A stretch of 14,510 nucleotides of DNA. Origin: an uncultured Olsenella sp. (GTDB taxonomy: Bacteria; Actinomycetota; Coriobacteriia; Coriobacteriales; Atopobiaceae). The position numbers and the translations under genes are program-made. Position 1 is the stretch's first letter. Each line of letters opens with the position of its first letter. The notes under the pieces were generated by a model, which saw only the letters and a program-made list of their open reading frames with translations, made no database searches and was not told where the DNA came from. Below are positions 8,059 to 14,434 of this stretch, piece after piece. The stretch is taken from assembly GCA_937900605.1 (NCBI GenBank), contig CALCDK010000147.1, forward strand, positions 1-14,510, in the 5' to 3' direction.

Positions 8059-9615
8059 GTGAGCAACTCCAAGGACACCAAGTCTCAGGTTGAGGTCAAG
8101 GCCTCCAAGAACCAGTACTCCCTGAACGACGACCGCCGTGTCAAGACGCTTTCCCCCGGCGCGCTCATCGCCAAGCGCTTCTTCCGCAACAGGCTCGCCG
8201 TCGTCGGCCTCGTCATGCTCGTCTCGATGTTCGTGTTCTCCTTCATCGGCGGCGCCGTCTCGCCGTACGAGCAGGACCAGCGCTTCAGCACCTACAGCGA
8301 GCAGACCCACGAGTTCGCCGGCGTGACCGAGAACAAGAGCCTGCGCCTCACCACGGCCCCCGGTGCCGAGTTCGGCTCCATCCTCCAGGGCCAGATGTCC
8401 ATCGCCGCCCGCGGTGGGAAGGACTCCTTCTCCTACAACGGCGTGACCTACCAGATCGAGCAGCCCGCCCCGGGCGTCTACCTCGCCAAGCGCGGTGGCC
8501 GCACCCTGGCCGTGGGCTCCCAGTTCATGGTCAACCCCGCCGACGGCCAGAAGCCCTACGACTTCGACTTCACCGTCGCGGCCCTGTGCGCGCAGGCCAA
8601 CGCGCAGCAGTCCTTCTCCTTCGGTGGCAAGGACTACCAGCTCGACGAGACCGGCAACATGCTCTGTGACGGCCAGGACGCCGGCTACGTGAGCCAGTTC
8701 GTCGTCTCCGCGGCCGACAACACGATCGCCATCTCCCGCGACCAGCGCGAGACCCTGCTCGAGGCCGTCAAGGACAAGAAGACCGAGGTCCCGTACAAGG
8801 ATGCCGAGGGCAACGACGCCAAGCTCGAGATCAGCTACAACCCCAGCACCGGCGTCTACTCCGTCACCCAGTCCGTCGAGACCTACGTGTACTCCCGCTA
8901 CGAGGCCCCGTCCTCGACCCACTGGCTCGGCACCGACACCAACGGCATGGACATGCTGACCCGCCTCATGTACGGCGGCCGCGTCTCCCTGGTCATCGGC
9001 TTCATCGTCGTGATCATCGCCGGCGGCCTGGGCATCCTGCTCGGCGGCCTGGCGGGCTACTTCGGCGGCTGGGTCGACAACCTGATCATGCGCGTCGTCG
9101 ACGTCTTCTACTGCATCCCGTCGATGCCGATCGTCATCATCCTCGGATCGACCATGGATGCCATGCAGCTCGACCCGCAGATCCGCATGCTCTACCTGAT
9201 GCTCGTCCTCGGCCTGCTCAGCTGGGCCGGCATCGCCCGACTGGTCCGCGGCCAGATCCTCTCCCTGCGCGAGCAGGAGTTCATGGTCGCCGCCGAGGCC
9301 TGCGGCATCTCCGTGCGCAACCGCATCTTCAAGCACCTCATCCCCAACGTCATGCCGCAGCTGATCGTCAACTGCACCATGATGCTCGGCTCCACCATCA
9401 TCACCGAGGCCACGCTTTCCTTCCTCGGCCTGGGCGTCAAGTTCCCGTTCGCCTCCTGGGGCAACATCATCAACGACGTCAACAACGCGTACGTGCTCAC
9501 CAACTACTGGTTCATCTGGATCCCGGCCGGCATCTGCCTGCTCATCACGGTCCTGGGCTTCAACTTCGTGGGCGACGGCCTGCGCGACGCCTTCGACCCC
9601 AAGATGAACCGCTAG
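8059..9615 (+). CDS. oppC: Oligopeptide ABC transporter permease, OppC type with large external insertion
   Basis: Second channel-forming permease. After a charged cytoplasmic N terminus, TM1 spans about 46-66. The core resumes at HWLGTDTNGMDMLTRLMYG (288-306), the conserved OppC motif, followed by five helices with the EAA loop at about 403-431 (LREQEFMVAAEACGISV). At 518 residues it is about 200 longer than a standard OppC. The excess is a hydrophilic segment at about 78-285 between TM1 and the conserved motif, which topology places outside the membrane, facing the binding protein. This segment holds a two-copy internal repeat. GTG 8059 is the start, with GGGGGAG at 8047-8053 six bases upstream. 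The insertion keeps the codon pattern of the core, so it is not a recent foreign insert by that criterion. Confidence 0.92.
   Translation: MSNSKDTKSQVEVKASKNQYSLNDDRRVKTLSPGALIAKRFFRNRLAVVGLVMLVSMFVFSFIGGAVSPYEQDQRFSTYSEQTHEFAGVTENKSLRLTTAPGAEFGSILQGQMSIAARGGKDSFSYNGVTYQIEQPAPGVYLAKRGGRTLAVGSQFMVNPADGQKPYDFDFTVAALCAQANAQQSFSFGGKDYQLDETGNMLCDGQDAGYVSQFVVSAADNTIAISRDQRETLLEAVKDKKTEVPYKDAEGNDAKLEISYNPSTGVYSVTQSVETYVYSRYEAPSSTHWLGTDTNGMDMLTRLMYGGRVSLVIGFIVVIIAGGLGILLGGLAGYFGGWVDNLIMRVVDVFYCIPSMPIVIILGSTMDAMQLDPQIRMLYLMLVLGLLSWAGIARLVRGQILSLREQEFMVAAEACGISVRNRIFKHLIPNVMPQLIVNCTMMLGSTIITEATLSFLGLGVKFPFASWGNIINDVNNAYVLTNYWFIWIPAGICLLITVLGFNFVGDGLRDAFDPKMNR
8422..8709 (+). repeat. Two-copy protein repeat inside the OppC insertion
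   Basis: Residues 122-158 of the permease start DSFSYNGVTYQIE and end GSQFMVN; residues 184-217 start QSFSFGGKDYQLD and end VSQFVVS. The two copies are 62 residues (186 bp) apart, with matching SFS-(Y/F)-x-G-x-x-YQ(I/L) starts and SQF-(M/V)-V ends. The second copy is a few residues shorter in the middle. The pattern of alternating hydrophobic residues suggests a beta-rich repeat. Confidence 0.6.
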
Positions 9616-9634
9616 GAGAGGGGAGGAGAACCCA

Positions 9635-10792
9635 ATGTTCGACAAGGACAAGAGCAAGGACGGCTACCTCTCCGGCAAGGAGTCTCGTCGCATCTCCAAG
9701 GAGAACCGTCGCATCACCAACGAGTACGAGAAGACCCGCAAGCGCAAGAACGTGCCCGAGTCCGAGTACCTCACCCAGATGCGCGACCCCAAGAACGCCG
9801 TCGAGTTCGACGACCTGCACACCTCGTTCTTCACCGACAACGGCGTCGTGAAGTCGGTCGACGGCGTGAGCTTCGACGTCCCCCAGGGCAAGACCGTCGG
9901 CGTCGTCGGCGAGTCCGGCTGCGGCAAGTCCGTCACGTGCCTCTCGCTGACGCAGCTCCTCCAGCGCCCGCAGGGCCAGGTCACCGGCGGCTCCATCCGC
10001 CTCAACCTGGGCGACAAGGCCGTCGAGGTCACCAAGATGCCCGAGGAGGCCATCCAGAAGCTCCGCGGATCGACCGTATCGATGATCTTCCAGGAGCCCA
10101 TGACGGCCCTCAACCCGGTCTTCAAGATCGGCGAGCAGATCGACGAGGTCTTCCAGCTCCACATGGGCGACCAGCTCTCCGAGGAGGAGATCCGCAAGCG
10201 CACCATCGACATGCTCAAGCTCGTCGGCATCGCCAACGCCGAGGGCGTCGCGGACATGTTCCCGCACGAGCTGTCCGGCGGCATGCGCCAGCGCGTCTGC
10301 ATCGCCATCGCCCTTGCCTGCGACCCCAGCATCATCATCGCCGACGAGCCCACCACGGCCCTCGACGTGACCATCCAGGCCCAGATCCTCGACCTGCTTC
10401 GCAACCTCAAGGCGCGCGTGGGCTCCTCGATCATCCTTGTCACGCACGACCTGGGCGTCATCGCCGAGATGGCCGACGAGGTCGTCGTCATGTACGCAGG
10501 CCGCGTCGTCGAGCGCGGCACGGTGCAGGAAATCTTCGCCAGCCCGGCGCATCCCTACACCATCGGCCTCATGGCCTCCCGCCCGACCGTCGGCCAGGAG
10601 GTCGACCGCCTGTACTCCATCCCGGGCAAGGTCCCCAACCCGATCAACATGCCCGACTACTGCTACTTCAAGGACCGCTGCGACAAGTGCGTCGCCGCCT
10701 GCGACGGTGACTACCCGCACATGATCAGCCTTTCCCCGACGCACCAGGTGTGCTGCTATCGCTACTACGACAGGACGGAGGTGGCTAAGTGA
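9635..10792 (+). CDS. oppD: Oligopeptide ABC transporter ATPase, OppD type
   Basis: Cytoplasmic ATPase subunit. Walker A GESGCGKS is at 92-99, the Q-loop glutamine at 153, signature LSGGM at 213-217, Walker B IIIADEP at 233-239 and the H-loop His at 271, so the nucleotide site is intact. The C-terminal oligopeptide-transporter domain (about 302-385) carries a cysteine cluster, Cys343, 349, 352 and 356 plus Cys373-Cys374. Similar C-terminal cysteines bind a [4Fe-4S] cluster in some structurally studied peptide transporters. The first 55 residues are an unusual, highly charged extension (many Lys, Arg and Glu, ESRRISKENRRITNEYE) before the ABC fold begins at about 57. Start ATG 9635 follows GGGAGGAG at 9621-9628, 19 nt after the oppC stop, and the product has 385 residues, longer than usual because of the extension. 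Confidence 0.93.
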   Translation: MFDKDKSKDGYLSGKESRRISKENRRITNEYEKTRKRKNVPESEYLTQMRDPKNAVEFDDLHTSFFTDNGVVKSVDGVSFDVPQGKTVGVVGESGCGKSVTCLSLTQLLQRPQGQVTGGSIRLNLGDKAVEVTKMPEEAIQKLRGSTVSMIFQEPMTALNPVFKIGEQIDEVFQLHMGDQLSEEEIRKRTIDMLKLVGIANAEGVADMFPHELSGGMRQRVCIAIALACDPSIIIADEPTTALDVTIQAQILDLLRNLKARVGSSIILVTHDLGVIAEMADEVVVMYAGRVVERGTVQEIFASPAHPYTIGLMASRPTVGQEVDRLYSIPGKVPNPINMPDYCYFKDRCDKCVAACDGDYPHMISLSPTHQVCCYRYYDRTEVAK

Positions 10793-11805
10793 GCGACATC
10801 CTGACCAACGCCGCTGACGGCAAGACCGCCGACAACGACTACATCCTCGAGGTCCGCGACCTCAAGAAGTACTTCCCCATCAAGGGAGGCATGCTCAACA
10901 AGGTCCAGAACTACGTGAAGGCCGTCGACGGCGTGTCCTTCAAGCTCAAGCGCGGCCACACCATGGGCCTCGTCGGCGAGTCCGGCTGCGGCAAGTCCAC
11001 CACGGGCCGCACCATCATCCGCCTCAACGGCGAGAAGACCGGCGGCGACGTCATCTTCAACGGCCGCGAGGTCTATGACCTCGACAAGAAGGAGCTCCAC
11101 GAGCTGCGCACCCAGATGCAGATCATCTTCCAGGATCCCTTCTCGTCCCTCTCGCCGCGCCTCCCGGTCGCCGAGATCATCGGCGAGGCCGTCCGCGAGC
11201 ACAACATCGTCCCCAAGGACCAGTTCGACGACTACATCGAGCAGGTCATGGAGGACTGCGGCCTGCAGTCGTTCCACAAGTCGCGCTACCCGCACGAGTT
11301 CTCCGGCGGCCAGCGCCAGCGCATCTGCATCGCCCGTGCCCTGGCCCTGAACCCCGAGTTCGTCGTCTGCGACGAGCCCGTCTCGGCCCTCGACGTCTCC
11401 ATCCAGGCGCAGATCATCAACCTGCTCTCCGACCTGCAGGAGAAGCACGGCCTGACCTACCTGTTCATCTCGCACGACCTCTCCGTCGTCGAGTACCTGT
11501 CCGACGCCGTCGGCGTCATGTACCTCGGCAGCCTCGTCGAGTACGGCATGACCCGCGACATCTACGACAACCCGCTGCACCCGTACACCAAGGCGCTGCT
11601 CTCGGCCATCCCCGTGCCCGACCCCAACGCCAAGCGCAACCGCATCGTCCTGGAGGGCGCGCTTCCGTCGCCGGCCAACCCGCCCAAGGGCTGCAAGTTC
11701 CACACGCGCTGCCCGTACGCCACCGACGTCTGCCGCGAGGTCGCCCCGGTCCAGCGTGAGATCGAGAAGGACCACTACGTGGTCTGCCACCTCTTCGACG
11801 AGTAA
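10789..11805 (+). CDS. oppF: Oligopeptide ABC transporter ATPase, OppF type
   Basis: Second ATPase subunit, expected to pair with OppD. Walker A GESGCGKS is at 63-70, the Q-loop glutamine at 115 within [13 protein letters not shown], signature FSGGQ at 171-175, Walker B FVVCDEP at 191-197 and the H-loop His at 229. The C-terminal domain has the [10 protein letters not shown] motif with Cys302, 308, 315 and a late Cys333, the classical OppF pattern. The 338-residue length is normal. The GTG start overlaps the oppD stop by four bases (GTGA, 10789-10792), with GGAGG at 10777-10781 inside oppD, so the two ATPases are translationally coupled in a near 1:1 ratio. Confidence 0.95.
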   Translation: MSDILTNAADGKTADNDYILEVRDLKKYFPIKGGMLNKVQNYVKAVDGVSFKLKRGHTMGLVGESGCGKSTTGRTIIRLNGEKTGGDVIFNGREVYDLDKKELHELRTQMQIIFQDPFSSLSPRLPVAEIIGEAVREHNIVPKDQFDDYIEQVMEDCGLQSFHKSRYPHEFSGGQRQRICIARALALNPEFVVCDEPVSALDVSIQAQIINLLSDLQEKHGLTYLFISHDLSVVEYLSDAVGVMYLGSLVEYGMTRDIYDNPLHPYTKALLSAIPVPDPNAKRNRIVLEGALPSPANPPKGCKFHTRCPYATDVCREVAPVQREIEKDHYVVCHLFDE

Positions 11806-11816
11806 GAGGACCGCAC

Positions 11817-12110
11817 ATGTCACGACGTTCGCACAAGCGTTGTGACTGGGAGGACGACGGCCGCACCATTGCCGACATGAGCGGCGTGGAGCGGCCGTCC
11901 CTCTTTGGTCACATCCCGGGAATCGACGACGACCGCAGGCCGGCCCCGCGCCGTCCCTCCGACGTCCAGGAGGACCTCACGCCCGAGGAGCGCAAGTGGG
12001 CCGTGCTCGGCGCCCTCAAGGCGGCCCTGTCCATCGGCATGGTCTACCTCGTGGGGTTCGTCCTTCTCGTCGGCGTGCTCCTGCTGGTCTGGCACCCCTG
12101 GACCGCGTAG
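11817..12110 (+). CDS. Small single-TM protein at the end of the opp operon
   Basis: This 97-residue protein is not one I can name. Residues 1-60 are hydrophilic and include DDGRTIADMSGVERP (13-27) and a proline/arginine-rich linker (about 36-50). One membrane helix spans about 68-92, ending in WHPWTA, so the N-terminal part probably faces the cytoplasm (positive-inside: RR, HKR at the start). It begins 11 nt after the oppF stop with AGAGGA at 11805-11810 six bases before ATG, and is followed by the operon terminator, so it is the last cistron. Position suggests a transporter-associated or membrane regulatory peptide; that is inference only. My impression is that a DDGR-x-IADM-like motif recurs in small Gram-positive membrane proteins, but I could not check it. 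Confidence 0.8.
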   Translation: MSRRSHKRCDWEDDGRTIADMSGVERPSLFGHIPGIDDDRRPAPRRPSDVQEDLTPEERKWAVLGALKAALSIGMVYLVGFVLLVGVLLLVWHPWTA

Positions 12111-12170
12111 CGCCGCCACGGCTCCCAGTCGATCGTCCCCGGCCGGGTCCCGTCCACGCCCCACACACGA

Positions 12171-12206
12171 AGACGGGCCACAGCCTCCATCGGCTGCGGC
12201 CCGTCT
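12171..12206. terminator. Bidirectional terminator ending the opp operon and the DUF1893 gene
   Basis: AGACGGGCC (12171-12179) and CAGCC (12181-12185) pair with GGCTG (12192-12196) and GGCCCGTCT (12198-12206), giving a 14-pair stem with one A/C mismatch and a six-base loop. It lies between convergent stops at 12110 and 12250. It lacks a T-run on either side, so it is a GC-rich, weakly canonical intrinsic terminator. Confidence 0.7.
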
Positions 12207-12249
12207 CGTCCTCTCTCGGCGGTCCTGAGGCCCCGTTGAGGTGTTGCTC

Positions 12250-12705
12250 CTATGCCGCGTCGGCGGCGGCGCGAAGCTCGCTCAGGCGGGCCCTGATGGC
12301 CTCGGGCGCGTCGACGGGGTCGAAGATGCCCGCGACGGCCTCCTCGATGGGGCAGGGGCCGGTCTTCTCGCGGTTGTCGATGTGGTCGACGAGCTCGTCG
12401 TAGCTCGTGGCGATGCCGGCCGACAGGAGCACGGCGCGCGCCTGCTCGCTCATGACGCTCGCGAACACGGCGTCGGGGCCCAGCAGCGCGTAGATGAGCG
12501 CCGCGCCCTTGCCCACTACCTTGTCGGCGACGCTGTAGCCGTGCAGGTCGACGCCCGACTCCAGCCAGCCCATGAGCGGGGCCACGCCGCGCATGTCGCT
12601 CACGAGGCGCTCGTCGTGGTTGACGGCGACCAGCGTGCCGGTCCCGGCGACGAGAAGCGCGCGCGCGAGCTCGAGGTCGTTCATCTGGTTGGTCAGGGGT
12701 GCCAT
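12250..12705 (-). CDS. DUF1893 / TM1506-like protein
   Basis: The 151-residue product matches my memory of the DUF1893 family, whose structural representative TM1506 has a cytidine-deaminase-like fold without an established reaction. Supporting stretches are GTLVAVNHDERLVSDMRGV (23-41) followed by PLMGWLESG, DKVVGKGAALIYALLG (61-76), the LLSAGI segment (93-98), and the terminal helix HIDNREKTGPCPIEEAV (108-124) with the family's NR-x-x-x-x-x-CP-x-E pattern. The classic deaminase zinc motifs (HAE/CAE and PCxxC) are absent, so deaminase activity should not be assumed. ATG 12705 follows AAAGGA (minus strand, 12716-12711) by five bases; Met8 is a less likely alternative start. It is a single-gene unit with its own upstream region, and it converges on the opp operon. 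Its role is unknown. Confidence 0.82.
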   Translation of the reverse strand: MAPLTNQMNDLELARALLVAGTGTLVAVNHDERLVSDMRGVAPLMGWLESGVDLHGYSVADKVVGKGAALIYALLGPDAVFASVMSEQARAVLLSAGIATSYDELVDHIDNREKTGPCPIEEAVAGIFDPVDAPEAIRARLSELRAAADAA

Positions 12706-12782
12706 GGGCGTCCTTTCATTTCGTCATGTATGGCTCTAGCCTAGCAAACGACGAGGATCGCCTCCATGTTTAGGCCTATATC

Positions 12783-12808
12783 GTTCGTGAACCGAACCTA
12801 AACGAACC
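12783..12808. promoter_or_regulatory. Clustered GTTCG/CGAACC elements, possible operator
   Basis: GTTCGTGAAC (12783-12792, arms GTTC/GAAC) is followed by two direct copies of CGAACC at 12793-12798 and 12803-12808, exactly 10 bp apart and so on one face of the helix. The cluster sits 78 bp upstream of the DUF1893 start codon in a divergent promoter region. No regulator is encoded nearby and I do not recognise the motif. Confidence 0.35.
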
Positions 12809-12974
12809 GCTTTTGGAGTAGGTGGTCATATAGGGCTGCTACCAGTGTGCTGGGGCGCCGTCCCTGGCGCCACGATCGGGCCTGCTGCATGGGGTGCACC
12901 CCCCCCTGCGGCCCCAAAGCCGAAGCAGGCGAGAAGGGCCTCTGTGGCCGTTCGAGGCCCCCCATCGCGTGCGG

Positions 12975-13005
12975 TCGACGGGCTTCCGGGGCCATGATCT
13001 AAACT
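12975..13005 (+). promoter_or_regulatory. Promoter candidate for the acyltransferase gene
   Basis: TCGACG (12975-12980, four of six to TTGACA) and TAAACT (13000-13005, TANNNT type) are 19 bp apart. Start of transcription would be near 13012, essentially at the ATG at 13014, suggesting a leaderless or nearly leaderless mRNA, which is common in actinobacteria and would explain the poor Shine-Dalgarno sequence there. Confidence 0.35.
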
Positions 13006-13013
13006 GGTGAGTC

Positions 13014-14183
13014 ATGAAAGAGCGACCAGTCTGGAGCACTGCCTTGGGTACTACCGCCAACCCCCCCCGCAAGCCGGCGAGAATGACCAACTGGGACCTG
13101 CTGAGGTCCCTCTCGATGCTCGCGGTCCTCGTCGTGCACTCCGGCACGTACCTCGAGCCCATCCTGGGAGTCCCCGTCGGGTCCTACCTGTCGCGACTGG
13201 CGCTGGTGTGCGACCCCGTCTTCTTCGTGCTCTCCGGCTACTTCGCCATCCGTGAGCCCAAGAGGAGCCTGCCCGAGTACTGGTTCCACAAGTTCGTGAC
13301 GATCATCGTGCCGTTCCTCGTGTACGCAACGGTCATGTATCCCCTGGTGGCTGGCTTCGGCAACCTCAGCCTTGGCGGGTTCGCCGCCTTTCTCGCCGGC
13401 CGACTGAGCCCGTGGTGGTTCATCACGCACCTGTTCCCGTTCCTCGTTCTCGCGCCGTTCATGTTCACGATGCTCGAGGCGCTCTCGGACCGTCAGGTCA
13501 GGACGCTCGGCAGGCTCTTCCTCGTCATGACCGCCTGGAGCGTCGTCTGCAGCGGCGGCGCGTGGGTCGCCAACCTCACCGGGCACGCCGGTCTCGCTTC
13601 CGCTTTCGTCTTCGGCGCTCAGATCGTCCCGTCGCACCTCATGCCCATGGACTACCTGCTCTACTTCCTCATGGGCTACTTCCTCAGGAGGCTGAGCCTG
13701 CTGCTGTCCGAGAGGACCAAGAGCGCCATCGTCGTCGGGGCGGCATTCGCCTGTCTCCTCGACCTCGTGTACTTCCGAATCGGCGCTGCAACGTACGACC
13801 CCAGTGACCTCTGGATGTTCGTCACGCCGGGCATCTTCTTCCTGTTCGACCGGATCAAGATCACGGGTCCGTGCGCTTGCAAGGTGCTGTCCTGGACGGC
13901 CGCACGCTCGTATGCGATCTATCTGCTCAATGCCGCCGCCATCGCGGTGGTGTTCCCGCTCTTTCGGGACGTCGTGTTCGCAGGCGCCTTCGAGGCGGGC
14001 CTCTGGGCTCCCTGGAGGCTGCTCGTGTGGCTCGCGAGCCTGCTGTGCGCCTACGCGCTCGCGCTGGCGGCGGCCTCCCTCGTCGACGTCACCCTCGTGC
14101 GCTGGGCGCAGACCCTCGTCCGTCGCTGTGGCCGCGCGGTGGCGCGCCTTGCGGCCCCGAAGGGCACCCAGGCCGCCCGCTGA
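13014..14183 (+). CDS. Membrane acyltransferase, acyltransferase-3 family
   Basis: Integral membrane O-acyltransferase of the type that adds acetyl or other acyl groups to cell-wall or surface polysaccharides. The 389-residue product begins its fold at NWDLLRSLSMLAVLVVH (26-42), with the family's conserved Arg31 and His42 in the R-x(10)-H arrangement, then FFVLSGYF (70-77) and the WWFITHLFPFLVLAPFM helix (134-150). About ten hydrophobic segments follow, ending in a basic cytoplasmic tail (VRRCGRAVARLAAPKG). ATG 13014 has only GGTGAG two bases upstream, so a leaderless start is possible. ATG 13083 (Met24) matches where family members usually begin but has no better ribosome site. An 8-C run (13061-13068) lies between the two candidate starts. 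No polysaccharide genes are adjacent, so the acceptor is unknown. Confidence 0.88.
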   Translation: MKERPVWSTALGTTANPPRKPARMTNWDLLRSLSMLAVLVVHSGTYLEPILGVPVGSYLSRLALVCDPVFFVLSGYFAIREPKRSLPEYWFHKFVTIIVPFLVYATVMYPLVAGFGNLSLGGFAAFLAGRLSPWWFITHLFPFLVLAPFMFTMLEALSDRQVRTLGRLFLVMTAWSVVCSGGAWVANLTGHAGLASAFVFGAQIVPSHLMPMDYLLYFLMGYFLRRLSLLLSERTKSAIVVGAAFACLLDLVYFRIGAATYDPSDLWMFVTPGIFFLFDRIKITGPCACKVLSWTAARSYAIYLLNAAAIAVVFPLFRDVVFAGAFEAGLWAPWRLLVWLASLLCAYALALAAASLVDVTLVRWAQTLVRRCGRAVARLAAPKGTQAAR

Positions 14184-14322
14184 CGCGCCCCGCGGCCGGC
14201 GCTGCCAGCTGACGCGCGCCGCGGCTGCCTGGTGGCCCGTCGCCCCGCGCGACGACGTCCCGCCCGCTGATGCGCCCCGGGCCCGCCTGGCTGCCGTCGC
14301 CCCGCGCGACGACGTCCACGCC
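14179..14322. repeat. Imperfect 57/58-bp tandem repeats after the acyltransferase gene
   Basis: A perfect 24-bp direct repeat occurs at 14237-14260 and 14294-14317 (57 bp apart). It is part of a longer imperfect unit that begins GCTGACGCG at 14208 and GCTGATGCG at 14266 (58 bp apart). A partial copy, GCTGACGCG, begins at 14179 and includes the acyltransferase stop codon. Within the 24-mer, CGTCG and CGACG can pair, so each unit can also fold. No convincing gene covers the array. Confidence 0.75.
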
Positions 14323-14355
14323 CGTCTCGTGCGTCCCAGCGCTTCTCGTCACACG

Positions 14356-14390
14356 AAAAGAGGCCGCCGCCCCTGGGGGCGACGGCCTCT
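14356..14390 (-). terminator. Terminator of the minus-strand gene at the window edge
   Basis: AGAGGCCG (14359-14366) pairs with CGGCCTCT (14383-14390) and CGCCCC (14368-14373) with GGGGCG (14376-14381), with one C/A mismatch between the two parts. On the minus strand the stem runs into TTTT (14359-14356) followed by CGTG. It lies 45 nt after the minus-strand stop codon. It could also stop acyltransferase transcription coming from the other side. Confidence 0.8.
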
Positions 14391-14434
14391 GCGCTCGACG
14401 GCTGCTTCCCGGTGGGGGAGCGGAGCGGTCGGGA

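Larger units (their letters stand above)
12706..13013. other. Divergent intergenic region, 308 bp
   Basis: No credible gene lies here. The left third is AT-richer and carries CGAACC elements and TAGGCCTA (12771-12778). The right part has a hairpin GGCGCC (12854-12859)/GGCGCC (12866-12871), the perfect palindrome GGGGTGCACCCC (12891-12902) and an 8-C run (12899-12906). These are candidate control elements for the DUF1893 gene to the left and the acyltransferase gene to the right. I see no identifiable RNA gene. Confidence 0.5.

Noticed and set aside
6931..9657. 908-codon minus-strand open frame opposite oppB and oppC
   Set aside because: Shadow of the two permease genes; no family motifs and biased composition.
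12798..13162. Small minus-strand frames in the divergent intergenic region
   Set aside because: No ribosome site or recognisable motif, and they cross the palindrome, the C runs and the acyltransferase start.
14179..14322. CRISPR array
   Set aside because: Two to three imperfect, adjoining repeat units without unique spacers of regular length, and no cas genes.
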